Below are positions 16,110 to 24,480 of a DNA stretch of 47,331 nt, piece after piece. Every line of letters starts with the position of its first letter. Position 1 is the stretch's first letter. Source of the DNA: Phycisphaerae bacterium (GTDB lineage Bacteria > Planctomycetota > Phycisphaerae > Phycisphaerales > SM1A02); NCBI GenBank assembly GCA_016795035.1, contig JAEUIT010000050.1, positions 1 through 47,331 of the forward strand, read 5' to 3'. The notes under the pieces are model-generated. The model saw nothing but the letters and a program-made list of their open reading frames with translations. It searched no databases and was not told where the DNA came from. The translations under genes were made by a program, and so were the position numbers.

Positions 16110-17261
16110 TCAGAACTCGCCCTGATACCCGCGCACGTGGCACTGGCCGCCGTTCTTCGCGTGGTAGTCCTGGTGGTATTCCTCGGCGCGGACGTAGTTC
16201 GTGACCGGTGCGATCTGCGTCACGATCGGGCGACCGTTGAAGGCCTTCGAGAAGCCCGGGTTCTTCCCGAGGCTCGCGATGATCTCCTTCGCCGCCTTCT
16301 CCTGCTCGGGGCTCGTCACGAAGATCGCCGAGCGATACTGGTCGCCGATGTCGGGGCCCTGGCGATTGGGCGTCGTCGGATCGTGGATGCGGAAGAACTG
16401 CTTCACGAGATCGCCGTACGCGACGACCTTCGGATCGAAGACGATCTTGACCACCTCGGCCGCGCCGGTGTCGCCGTTGCAGACCTGCTTGTAGGTGACC
16501 TTCTCGTACTTGCCGTTCGAGAAGCCGCTCTCGACGTCGATGACGCCCTTCACCTTCGCGAATGCGTCTTCAACCCCCCAGAAGCAGCCGCCCGCGAAGT
16601 ACGCGGTCTCGAGCGCGGGCATCGACTCGGCGGGAATCGGATCGCCCTTCTTGATGAAGCGAAGCGCGCCCGAGTTGAGGCAGTAGCGCTTGCCGGTCGG
16701 GGCAGGGCCGTCGTCGAAGACGTGACCGAGGTGCGCGCCGGTGCGGGCGTCGAGGATCTCGGTGCGCACCATGCCGTGGCTCCGATCGACCTTCTCGATG
16801 ATGTGCTCAGGGTCAAACGGCGCGAAGAAGCTCGCCCACCCCGACTTCGAGATGAACTTGTGATCGCTCTTGAAGAGCGGCAGGCCGCCGACGGCGCAGA
16901 CGTAGATGCCGTCTTCCTTGTTGTCGGTGAAGACGCCGCAGAAGGCGGGCTCGGTGCCGGCGTCGAGAAGGATGCGGCGCTGTTCCTCGGTGAGCGACTT
17001 CGCGGCCTCGAGCACTTGCTCGCGCGGCCAAGGGGTGATGTCGTAGCCAGACTTCGAATAGCGGCGGGCGGTGGTATCGGAAGCGGTTCGCACGGTGGAA
17101 TCCTGCGGCGTGGGGGAGGCGGGGGCGGACGCCGGCGCGGGCGGATCGCCGGACGCGCTGGCGAGGCGGGAGACGACGAGGAGCGCAAGCGCCGCGGCAA
17201 TCGTGCCGCCGACGACGAGCGCTCCCCAGCGACTGAAAAGGGACGGTGACAGATCGTTCAT
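16110..17261 (-). CDS. Exported methionine sulfoxide reductase, MsrB-MsrA fusion
   Basis: 383 residues. It repairs both Met sulfoxide diastereomers in envelope proteins. A single N-terminal hydrophobic segment (about residues 13-33) is a signal or anchor. The MsrB domain comes first (about 70-195): ITPWPREQVLEAAKSLTEEQRRIL, SGWASFFAPF and catalytic-site RYCLNSGALRF. Then the MsrA domain (about 213-375) has the active site YFAGGCFWGVEDAF, plus GYQGEF near the end. The domain order B-A is the reverse of the common A-B fusion. The first zinc CxxC of MsrB is reduced to CAVG and the second is absent, so this is a zinc-free type. The Cys in EPAFCG may be the resolving residue. The ATG at 17261 has CGGAG upstream. 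Confidence 0.94.
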   Translation of the reverse strand: MNDLSPSLFSRWGALVVGGTIAAALALLVVSRLASASGDPPAPASAPASPTPQDSTVRTASDTTARRYSKSGYDITPWPREQVLEAAKSLTEEQRRILLDAGTEPAFCGVFTDNKEDGIYVCAVGGLPLFKSDHKFISKSGWASFFAPFDPEHIIEKVDRSHGMVRTEILDARTGAHLGHVFDDGPAPTGKRYCLNSGALRFIKKGDPIPAESMPALETAYFAGGCFWGVEDAFAKVKGVIDVESGFSNGKYEKVTYKQVCNGDTGAAEVVKIVFDPKVVAYGDLVKQFFRIHDPTTPNRQGPDIGDQYRSAIFVTSPEQEKAAKEIIASLGKNPGFSKAFNGRPIVTQIAPVTNYVRAEEYHQDYHAKNGGQCHVRGYQGEF

Positions 17262-17457
17262 TGGGACACTCCGTTCCTTCATTCGATGCATGCGGGCGAT
17301 CTCGGGCACGTACAGACGCTGCCTATGACGGTCAGCCGGCTGGCTTCGACCGAGCCCGCGGGTTGGACGCAGCCGATCGTACGCGGAGCGATCGAGGGCT
17401 CGTCGGGCCTCTTCGATGCCGCACGTGTCGGATCGTTACCGCTACGCTGCGGCGACC

Positions 17458-17955
17458 ATGACCGCATCCCCGCCGCTTCCCATCGTCCTCGCGCTGCACG
17501 CGATGAACGTCCAAACGATCCGCACCCTCGCGAACGACCTCACCGACGCCACGCTCGGCTCCGTCCCCTTCACGGGCGGAAACGACGCCCGCTGGGTGCT
17601 CGGCCACCTCGCCATCACCCTCGACTTCGCGGGCTCCCTGCTCGGCGTCCCGGCCACCTGCCCCGAGGCGTGGGGAAAGATGTTCGGCCCGGGCTCCCCC
17701 GGCCACGCCTCGAGCGGCCCGTCGAAGGCTGAACTCCTGAAGGCCATCGGCGATGCGGACGCCAAACTCACCGCCGCCTACGCGAACGCCTCACCCGACG
17801 CGCTCGGCAAGCCGCACGGCATGGACTTCCTCAAGAACACGCCGCTCGTGACCGTCAACGACCTGATCGCCTTGCTCCTGACGACGCACGAAGCGGGCCA
17901 CGTCGCGCAGCTCTCGGCGTGCCGCCGCGCCCAAGGCTTCAAGCCGCTCTTCTGA
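17458..17955 (+). CDS. DinB-like domain protein
   Basis: 165 residues of four-helix-bundle type, with no signal peptide. Two spaced histidine sites fit the DinB/YfiT-like metal triad: LGHLAITLDF at about residue 48 and TTHEAGHVAQLSACRR near residue 145 (HxxxH). DinB-like proteins bind a divalent metal, and several are thiol S-transferases; the substrate here is unknown. ATG 17458 is chosen because it begins the conserved fold. An upstream ATG at 17416 would add 14 residues. It diverges from the MsrBA gene over a gap of about 196 nt in which I see no clear promoter match. Confidence 0.75.
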   Translation: MTASPPLPIVLALHAMNVQTIRTLANDLTDATLGSVPFTGGNDARWVLGHLAITLDFAGSLLGVPATCPEAWGKMFGPGSPGHASSGPSKAELLKAIGDADAKLTAAYANASPDALGKPHGMDFLKNTPLVTVNDLIALLLTTHEAGHVAQLSACRRAQGFKPLF

Positions 17956-18049
17956 CGTCGCCCCAACCGAATTCGCCGGACACCAGTTCGCACGCACCGG
18001 CGTCGCTCGATCGGGTCCCGGCTCACCGCCGCCTCTCACGGAGACAACC

Positions 18050-19081
18050 ATGTCGAACGCCCCTCGTGTCGCCCGTCGCGATCTCCTGCGATGGGGCGCC
18101 GCCGCCGCCATCCTTCCGTCGGGCGCCGTCGCGGTGGCCGCCGATCCGCCTGCAACGACGAGTTCCGCGCCGCCGGCGAACCCGCCGCGCTTCGAGCGCT
18201 TCAAGGTCGGCGCGATCGAGGGGATCGTCCTGAGCGACGGCACCGGCCAGGTGTCGCCCATCCAGCCGACCTTCGGCGCCGACGCGAAGGTCGACGACCT
18301 CAACGTCGCGCTCGACCGCGCGTTCCATCCGCGCGACCGCGCGTCCCTCGCGTTCAACCCGGTGCTTCTCCGGATCGGCACCGATCTCGTGTTAGTCGAT
18401 GCGGGCAACGCCGCGCCCGCAGGCGCGCCCGGGAGCGGGCCGGTCGGGCATCTCGTGGCGAATCTCCGCGCCGCAGGCGTCAAGCCCGAGGACATCACCG
18501 CGCTCATCATCACGCACGGCCACGGCGACCATATCGGTGGCCTCGGCACCAAGGCGGCGCCGACCTATCCGAACGCGAAGATCTTCATCTCGAAGCCCGA
18601 GTACGACTTCTGGACGTCGGGCGCGCCCGACTTCTCGCGCTCGCTCCTCCCGCCCGACACGAGGAACGGGATGGCTGCGGCGGCGAAGAAGCAACTCGAG
18701 GACTTCACGCCGCGGATCGAGCGATTCGACGTGGGCGCCACGCTCTTCCCGGGCCTCGAGATCATCGACACGAACGGGCACACGCCGGGGCACATCTCGC
18801 TCGTGGTCGAAGACGGCGGCCAGTCGCTCTGCGTCTTGGGCGACGTCGCGCACAACCACGTGATCATGTTCGCGAACCCCGACTGGAAGGTCGCGTTCGA
18901 CACGGATCCGACGGCGGGGGCCACCGCGCGGAAGAAGATCTTCGACCGCCTCGCCTCGGACCGGACGCTCGTCCTCGGCTACCACCTCCCGTGGCCGGCC
19001 TTCGGCCATGTGCGTCGCGTCACGGCCGGCAACGGCGCGGCGAGCTCCGGGTACGAGTGGGTCATCGCTCCGCTCGTCTGA
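18050..19081 (+). CDS. Exported metallo-beta-lactamase-fold hydrolase
   Basis: 343 residues. A twin-arginine signal, VARRDLLRWGAAAAILPSGA, is followed by an Ala/Pro linker. The MBL fold shows LVLVDAGNAAPAG, then the metal-binding HGHGDHIGG (H156, H158, D160, H161), then TNGHTPGHISLVVED with the next metal His. LGDVAHNHVI supplies the bridging Asp, and GYHLPWPAFGHV supplies the last His. This is a dinuclear zinc hydrolase of the AHL-lactonase/glyoxalase II-like branch; the natural substrate is not apparent. The SD is GGAGA before the ATG. It is followed 55 nt later by a prolyl oligopeptidase lipoprotein gene. Confidence 0.9.
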   Translation: MSNAPRVARRDLLRWGAAAAILPSGAVAVAADPPATTSSAPPANPPRFERFKVGAIEGIVLSDGTGQVSPIQPTFGADAKVDDLNVALDRAFHPRDRASLAFNPVLLRIGTDLVLVDAGNAAPAGAPGSGPVGHLVANLRAAGVKPEDITALIITHGHGDHIGGLGTKAAPTYPNAKIFISKPEYDFWTSGAPDFSRSLLPPDTRNGMAAAAKKQLEDFTPRIERFDVGATLFPGLEIIDTNGHTPGHISLVVEDGGQSLCVLGDVAHNHVIMFANPDWKVAFDTDPTAGATARKKIFDRLASDRTLVLGYHLPWPAFGHVRRVTAGNGAASSGYEWVIAPLV

Positions 19082-19136
19082 CGTGTCCCTTCACCGTGAT
19101 CGCGCCTGCCTTCCTTCTCCTTCCCCGACTTCGCGC

Positions 19137-21320
19137 ATGAACCTTCGCACACTCGTCGTTGCACCGGCCGCTCTCGCTTCGCTCCTCGCCGCGGGCTGCG
19201 CGCAGCAGTCGACGGTCCGCACCTCCGCGCCGGACGTGCCGCTCAACTATCCGCCGGCGCACACGGTCGAGGTGGTCGATGACTACCACGGCACGCAGGT
19301 CGCCGATCCCTATCGCTGGATGGAGGAGTACACGCCCGACACGAACGCGTGGATCGACGCCCAGGAGGCGCTCGCGCGGGCGTATCTCGACGCGATTCCC
19401 GGCCGCGACGAGATCCGCTCGACGCTCACGAAGCTCTGGAACTTCGAGCGCTTCACGGCGCCGACGGTCGCGGGCAAGAACTTCTTCTATGGCCGCAACG
19501 ACGGCCTGCAGAATCAGTCGGTGCTCTACGTCACGTCGTCGCTCCGCGAGAACGGCCGCGTCCTTCTCGACCCGAACACGATGAGCAAGGACGGCACGGT
19601 GGCGCTCGCAGGCACGTCGCCGAACGACGAGGGCACGCTCCTCGGATACGCGACCGCCGAGGCCGGCTCCGACTGGAACGTGATCCGCGTGCGCGACGTC
19701 GCGACCGGCAAGGACCTCGCCGACGAGCTTCGTTGGGTGAAGTTCTCGCCGATCAGCTGGACGAAGGACGGCAAGGGCTTCTTCTACGCCCGCTTCGACG
19801 CTCCCGAGGGCGACAAGCTCAAGGCCGTGAACGAGTTTCAGAAGATCTACTTCCACGCGATCGGCACCTCGCAGTCGGACGATCGACTCGTGTTCGAGCG
19901 CAAGGACCAGCCGCGGTGGTACGTGAGTCCGGTCGTCTCCGACGACGGTCGCTACCTCGTCGTCTATGTCGAACGCGGCGATTCGAGCAACAACGCGCTC
20001 TTCTACAAGGACCTCAGCCAAGCCGAGAAGATCTTCGACAACACCTTCGTCGAACTCTTCAACGCGTTCGACGCCCGATACACCTACCTCGGCAACGACG
20101 GCACGACCTTCTTCATCCAGAGCAATCGCGAGCATCCGCGGAGCGCGATCTGGGCGGTCGACATCGCGAAGCCGGAGTTCGCGAACTGGAAGCTCGTCGT
20201 GCCGGAAACGGCCGACGCGCTCGAATCGGCGTCGATCGTGGGGGACCGACTCTTCTGCAATTACCTGCGCGACGCCCGCAGCGTGGTCCACGTCTACTCG
20301 ATCGCGAAGGGGTCGCTCGGCAAGCGCCTCGCCGACGTGCCGCTGCCGGGCATCTGCACGGCCGCAGGCTTCGGTGGCCGCCGCTCCGACACGCAGACCT
20401 TCTTCTCGACGTCGAGCTTCACGTTGCCGCCGACGATCTGGCGCTACGACCTCGCGAGCGGCGCGACCGAGATCTGGCGCGCCCCCAAGGTGCCGTTCGA
20501 CGGATCGAAGTACGAGACGACGCAATCGTTCGCGACGAGCAAGGACGGCACGAAGGTGCCGATGTTCATCACGAAGCGCAAGGGCCTCACGCTTGACGGC
20601 TCGCACCCGACGCTCCTCTACGGCTACGGCGGCTTCAACGTCGCGCTCACGCCGGACTACTCGCCGGTGCAGGCGGCGTGGCTCGAGATGGGCGGCGTCT
20701 ATGTGGAAGCCAATCTCCGAGGCGGCAGCGAGTACGGCGAGGACTGGCACAAGGGCGGCATGCGCCTCACGAAGCAGAACACCTTCGACGACTTCATCGC
20801 CTGCGGCGAGTGGCTCATCGCGAACAAGTACACCTCCACGCCGAAGTTAGCCATCCAGGGCGGCTCGAACGGCGGTCTTCTCGTCGGCGCCGCGCTCATC
20901 CAGCGCCCTGACCTCTGGGGGGCGTGCCTTCCGGCGGTCGGCGTGCTCGACATGCTCCGCTTCCACAAGTTCACGGTCGGCTGGGGCTGGATCGGCGACT
21001 ATGGCTCCTCCGAGATCGCCGAGGACTTCAAGGTCCTCTACAGCTACTCGCCGTACCACAACATCAAGCAGGGGGTCTGCTACCCGCCGACCCTGATCAC
21101 GACCGGCGACCACGACGACCGCGTGCACCCGGCCCACTCCTTCAAGTTCGGCGCCGCGTTGCAGGCGGCCCAGGCGCAGGTGCCCGGCTGCACGAACCCG
21201 ATCCTCGTGCGGATCGACAAGCGCGCCGGCCACGGCGCGGGCAAGCCGACCAGTAAGCGCATCGACGAGGCGACGGACGTGTTCGCGTTCCTCCGGAAGA
21301 GCCTCGGCATGGGGAATTGA
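19137..21320 (+). CDS. Prolyl oligopeptidase (S9A family), lipoprotein
   Basis: 727 residues. A serine peptidase that cleaves short peptides after proline, here lipid-anchored outside the membrane. The lipobox is ASLLAAGC. The N-terminal conserved part is DPYRWMEEYT, followed by a seven-bladed propeller. The C-terminal alpha/beta-hydrolase carries YGYGGFNVALTPDYSPVQAAWLE, NLRGGSEYGEDWHKGG, the nucleophile elbow GGSNGG (Ser577), the acid in GDHDDRVHP (D661) and the base in RAGHGAGKPTSK (His699). Ser-Asp-His spacing matches porcine POP closely. The ATG at 19137 is chosen because the lipoprotein signal starts there; the open frame upstream overlaps the MBL gene. Confidence 0.94.
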   Translation: MNLRTLVVAPAALASLLAAGCAQQSTVRTSAPDVPLNYPPAHTVEVVDDYHGTQVADPYRWMEEYTPDTNAWIDAQEALARAYLDAIPGRDEIRSTLTKLWNFERFTAPTVAGKNFFYGRNDGLQNQSVLYVTSSLRENGRVLLDPNTMSKDGTVALAGTSPNDEGTLLGYATAEAGSDWNVIRVRDVATGKDLADELRWVKFSPISWTKDGKGFFYARFDAPEGDKLKAVNEFQKIYFHAIGTSQSDDRLVFERKDQPRWYVSPVVSDDGRYLVVYVERGDSSNNALFYKDLSQAEKIFDNTFVELFNAFDARYTYLGNDGTTFFIQSNREHPRSAIWAVDIAKPEFANWKLVVPETADALESASIVGDRLFCNYLRDARSVVHVYSIAKGSLGKRLADVPLPGICTAAGFGGRRSDTQTFFSTSSFTLPPTIWRYDLASGATEIWRAPKVPFDGSKYETTQSFATSKDGTKVPMFITKRKGLTLDGSHPTLLYGYGGFNVALTPDYSPVQAAWLEMGGVYVEANLRGGSEYGEDWHKGGMRLTKQNTFDDFIACGEWLIANKYTSTPKLAIQGGSNGGLLVGAALIQRPDLWGACLPAVGVLDMLRFHKFTVGWGWIGDYGSSEIAEDFKVLYSYSPYHNIKQGVCYPPTLITTGDHDDRVHPAHSFKFGAALQAAQAQVPGCTNPILVRIDKRAGHGAGKPTSKRIDEATDVFAFLRKSLGMGN

Positions 21321-21381
21321 CGGAGGCGGACGGCCTCGCCGCCGCTGAGAGAGCGATCGGTCTCCCTCCGGATTGGAATTC

Positions 21382-21450
21382 GTCGGACACGTCCCGCCCT
21401 TCTCCCGCTTTCAGCGTGGACCAAGGGACGGGCGACGGCGTCCGACTTTT
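21382..21450 (+). terminator. Hairpin plus GACTTTT in the leader of the dockerin-like gene
   Basis: GTCGGAC (21382-21388) pairs with GTCCGAC (21440-21446), and GTCCC with GGGAC further in. TTTT follows at once. It sits between prolyl oligopeptidase and the next gene and only about 10 nt before the AAGGAG SD, so it may act as a terminator or an attenuator. Confidence 0.35.
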
Positions 21451-21468
21451 CCACTCAAGGAGATAGAC

Positions 21469-22575
21469 ATGCTTTCTCGCGCACTCATCGGCGCGGGCGC
21501 CCTCGCTTTCGCATCGGCGCTCGCCAGTCATGCCTTTGCCACCGGCTTCTGCCCGTGCCTCACGGACCTCAATAACGACGGCGTCACCGACGGCGCTGAC
21601 CTCGGCATCACGCTCGGCGCGTGGGGACAGGGGCGGGGGAGCGTCGCCGACTTCGACGAGAGCGGTCTCGTCGACGGCGCCGACCTCGGCATCCTGCTCG
21701 GCGCGTGGGGGCCCTGCGCCCCGCCCGCGAACGACGAGTGCAACACGCCCGAAGTCATTGACGGCTACGACCTCTCGATCGAGTTCTGCACCGCGGCTGC
21801 AACGACGAGCGCCAACTCAGGCTTCCCGAACTGCGACGGCACCGCCGTCCCGATGGTGAAGGACATCTGGTACCGCTGGGTCGCGCCGTACGACGGCAAG
21901 CTCGCCCTCACGACCTGCGGCCAGGTCGACTTCGACACGGTGATCGCAGTGTACTCGTCGATCTTCGACGGCGTGTGCGCCTGCCCCGGCGGCATCTTCA
22001 CGTCGTTCCTCGGCTGCAACGACGACACGTGCGGCTCCGATGCGGCGCTTGAGATCGACATGGACGCGGGACGCTGCTACAGCATCCGCCTCGGCGGCTA
22101 CGGATTCACCAACCCGGAGGAAGGGCAGGGCACGATGCACCTGCGGGCCATCAAGGTCGGCGACCGCTGCGACATCGCGCACGACCTTCCGTCGGTGAAC
22201 TTCCAGATCGTGGACGGCACCAACGCCGGCGACACGTGGATCCAGGCCGATCCCACCTCGTGCGCCCAGGACGACACGATCGACGAGTGGTACCGCTTCG
22301 TGATGCCGTGCCAGGGCAGCGTGACGATCTCGACCTGCAACGCGGGGACGGATTACGACACGACGCTCGCCGTCTTCAGCGGATGCGGCAGCGGCCAGCA
22401 GATCGCCTGCAACGACGACTCGACCGACCCCGGGTGCCAGCTCGACGGCAACAACCTGAAGTCGACCGTCACCGTCAACGCCGCCGGCGGCGAAGTGCTC
22501 TACATCCGCGTGTCCGGCTTCCTCGGCGAGGTCGGCACGTTCGAGATGACGATCGACGTCGACTGCCTCCAGTGA
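21469..22575 (+). CDS. Exported protein with N-terminal dockerin-like module and CNDD domains
   Basis: 368 residues. A signal peptide ends near SHAFATG. Two calcium loops follow (DLNNDGVTDGADLG and DFDESGLVDGADLG), each with an LGAWG helix, forming a dockerin-like module at the N-terminus instead of the usual C-terminus. The rest is two similar beta-sandwich domains (about 90-230 and 230-368). Each has a W-Y-R-(W/F)...(L/V)-(A/T)-x-x-T-C core, the C-(D/N)-D-D signature (LGCNDDTCGSD, IACNDDSTDPGC) and a Y-x-I-R-(L/V)-x-G strand, resembling PPC-type domains. AAGGAG stands 6 bases before the ATG. It is a tandem paralogue of the next gene. Function unknown; adhesion or polysaccharide binding is plausible. 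Confidence 0.75.
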   Translation: MLSRALIGAGALAFASALASHAFATGFCPCLTDLNNDGVTDGADLGITLGAWGQGRGSVADFDESGLVDGADLGILLGAWGPCAPPANDECNTPEVIDGYDLSIEFCTAAATTSANSGFPNCDGTAVPMVKDIWYRWVAPYDGKLALTTCGQVDFDTVIAVYSSIFDGVCACPGGIFTSFLGCNDDTCGSDAALEIDMDAGRCYSIRLGGYGFTNPEEGQGTMHLRAIKVGDRCDIAHDLPSVNFQIVDGTNAGDTWIQADPTSCAQDDTIDEWYRFVMPCQGSVTISTCNAGTDYDTTLAVFSGCGSGQQIACNDDSTDPGCQLDGNNLKSTVTVNAAGGEVLYIRVSGFLGEVGTFEMTIDVDCLQ

Positions 22576-23723
22576 AACGCCTCTTCGCACCCACACGGGG
22601 CCTGCAACGCATGAACCTGTTCATCACGATTGTCGGCCTCGTCGCGTCGGCCGCGGCGACCGTCGCCGCGGCCGGCGCCTGCGACTGCCCGACCGACCTC
22701 AACGCCGACGGCGTCACCAACGGCGCCGACATGGGCATCCTCCTCGGGGCGTGGGGCACGCCGGGCGGCGCCAGCGGCGCCGATATCAACGACGACGGCA
22801 CGGTCGACGGCGCCGACCTCTCGACGGTGCTCGGCGCCTGGGGGCCGTGCGCGGCGCCTGAGAACGACGACTGCGCCGACGCGATCGTGGTGGGCCTCGC
22901 GCCGACGACCGTCGACGCGATTCCCTTCTGCAACGCGTATGCGACGACGAGTCCGGTCCCGACGTCGTTCGGCTGCAACGGCGAGCCGTTCACGATCGGC
23001 GCCGACCTCTGGTACCGCTTCACCGCGCCGGCCACGGGTCTCGTGACCTTCATGGCATGCGGCTTCAACCAGGACTTCTCGATCGCGGTCTACTCGAGCG
23101 TGATCGACGGCCTCTGTCCCTGTCCGACCGGCGGCATCGGCCTCGCCTCGCTCGTCGGGTGCGATCCCGACGGATGCCTCGCGAAGGCGCAGCTCTGGGC
23201 GGAGGCCGGGGACTGCTTCGTCATCCGCGTCGGCGGAGCGGTCACGAACGGCGAGCCCCACCGCGGAAGCGGCGCGCTCTACATCAACCTCTTCGAGGAG
23301 GGGGACCGCTGCGACCTGGCGCACGAGCTCCCCTCGACGAGTCCGGTGACGGTCGTCGGCACGAACGCCGGCGACACCTTCTACAACTTCGCGAGCCCGT
23401 GCGATTCCGCGCAAGGCGCCGGCATCGACGACGAGTGGTATCGCTACGAGATGCCGTGCGACGGGTTCCTCACGGTGACGACCTGCAACGACGAGACCGA
23501 CTACGACACGACGCTCGCGGTGTACTCGTCCTGCGACATCTCGCAGCAGATCGCCTGCAACGACGACTCGACCGTGCCGGGCTGCCAGCTCAACGGCCTG
23601 AACCGCAAGTCGCGGCTGACGATCGCTGCGAGTAGCGGCGAGGTGCTGTACATCCGCGTGGCGGGCTACCAAGGCGCGACGGGGACGTTCGCGCTGACGC
23701 TGGATGCGGATTGCGTGGAGTGA
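22572..23723 (+). CDS. Exported dockerin-like/CNDD protein, tandem paralogue
   Basis: 383 residues from GTG 22572, whose GTGA overlaps the preceding stop. This start gives the signal peptide a basic n-region (KRLFAPTRGLQR). ATG 22611 (370 residues) is the alternative; neither has a clear SD. After the hydrophobic core and cleavage near AAAGA there are two calcium loops, DLNADGVTNGADMG and DINDDGTVDGADLS, then two CNDD-type sandwich domains. The final third, ending in GCQLNGLNRKSRLTI...GEVLYIRVAGYQGATGTFALTLDADC, is almost collinear with the upstream protein. The overlap suggests translational coupling of a recently duplicated pair. Downstream lie hairpin repeats and a convergent tRNA gene. 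Confidence 0.72.
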   Translation: MKRLFAPTRGLQRMNLFITIVGLVASAAATVAAAGACDCPTDLNADGVTNGADMGILLGAWGTPGGASGADINDDGTVDGADLSTVLGAWGPCAAPENDDCADAIVVGLAPTTVDAIPFCNAYATTSPVPTSFGCNGEPFTIGADLWYRFTAPATGLVTFMACGFNQDFSIAVYSSVIDGLCPCPTGGIGLASLVGCDPDGCLAKAQLWAEAGDCFVIRVGGAVTNGEPHRGSGALYINLFEEGDRCDLAHELPSTSPVTVVGTNAGDTFYNFASPCDSAQGAGIDDEWYRYEMPCDGFLTVTTCNDETDYDTTLAVYSSCDISQQIACNDDSTVPGCQLNGLNRKSRLTIAASSGEVLYIRVAGYQGATGTFALTLDADCVE

Positions 23724-23764
23724 AGGCAGCGGGGGGGCGACCCCAATCTGTCTCGGCTTTCTGT

Positions 23765-23930
23765 CTCGGCTCTCTCGCGACGTGCAGCGTCGCGACTGGC
23801 CGCCAGCTATGGATGGTGGGACTCGCGACGCAGTCCGAGTCCCGCGGCGGCGTGAGCCGCCGCACGCCGCGGAACGCGGCGAACCGGGGCCACCACGTGA
23901 GTGACGGGACGCGCAGCGTCACGGTCACGA
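23765..23930. repeat. Cluster of four GC-rich hairpins
   Basis: Stem-loops occur at 23775-23795 (TCGCGACG/CGTCGCGA) and 23818-23843 (GGGACTC/GAGTCCC). Others lie near 23845-23870 (GCGGCGGC/GCCGCCGC) and 23899-23925 (GTGACG/CGTCAC). Two share the loop core ACG(T/C)GCAGCGT. They lie between the CNDD gene and the convergent tRNA-Leu. Confidence 0.6.
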
Positions 23931-23935
23931 ACGAT

Positions 23936-24019
23936 TGGCCCCGGTGGGACTCGAACCCACACGCCTTATTCAGGCCGCGGATTTTAAGTCCGCTGCGTCT
24001 GCCATTTCGCCACGGGGCC
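23936..24019 (-). tRNA. tRNA-Leu(UAA)
   Basis: On the minus strand the gene starts GGCCCCGTGGCG and ends CCGGGGCCA. It has a 7-bp acceptor stem, the anticodon TAA inside ACTTAAAAT, an extended class-II variable arm, and a T-arm with GGTTCGAGTCC. It is 84 nt long, and the 3' CCA is not encoded. It reads UUA (and UUG by wobble) leucine codons, which are very rare in this window. Confidence 0.95.
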
Positions 24020-24079
24020 GGCGACGGATGTCGAGCATCACTGTACCTCGCGAGGGGTGACGCGGAGTGCGGGAAGCTC

Positions 24080-24335
24080 GCCCCCCTCCGTCATCGCTGC
24101 GCGATGCCACCTCCCCCGCGAGGCGCGGGGGAGGAGCCTGAAAGCGCCTGCAACGCGGAGCGCGCTCTGCATCCTCCCCCACGTTCCGTGGGGGAGGGGG
24201 ACCATCGCGAAGCGATGGTGGTGGGGGGGGCGCGATCTGTCTCGGCTTTCGGTCTCGGCTTTCTGCTCGCCCCCCTCCGTCATCGCTCGCGCGATGCCAC
24301 CTCCCCCGCGCGGCGCGGGGGAGGAGATAGAACTG
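24080..24335. repeat. CTCCCCC-type GC-rich repeat, two direct and one inverted part
   Basis: Two nearly identical copies (about 24078-24136 and 24272-24330) read CCCCCTCCGTCATCGCT... and end in a hairpin of CCTCCCCCGCG and CGCGGGGGAGG. Between them is a partly inverted copy with CCTCCCCCACG/CGTGGGGGAGG and ACCATCGCGAAGCGATGGT. No protein is likely. The family resembles REP-like intergenic repeats; no transposase is in the window. Confidence 0.7.
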
Positions 24336-24350
24336 CGCTCCGCGTTGCAG

Positions 24351-24470
24351 CCTCCGTATCTGTTTCTGTCTCGGTCTCGGCCTACCTCTCTCACTTCTCA
24401 TCCTTGAGACGAGCACGCGGAGCGAAGAAGTACGCCGAGACCGAGACGGAGACCGATCGAGACAAGCCAC
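24351..24470. repeat. GTCTCG hexamer inverted repeat after glgX
   Basis: GTCTCGGTCTCGGC (24368-24381) and GCCGAGACCGAGAC (24434-24447) are a perfect 14-bp inverted pair across 52 nt. The pair lies just downstream of the minus-strand GlgX gene and could fold at its mRNA 3' end. Confidence 0.6.
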
Positions 24471-24480
24471 TTCGCTCGGC

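Noticed and set aside
22611..22613. ATG start for the second CNDD protein
   Set aside because: Kept only as an alternative: the signal peptide would lack basic residues, whereas GTG 22572 gives a basic n-region and a GTGA overlap.
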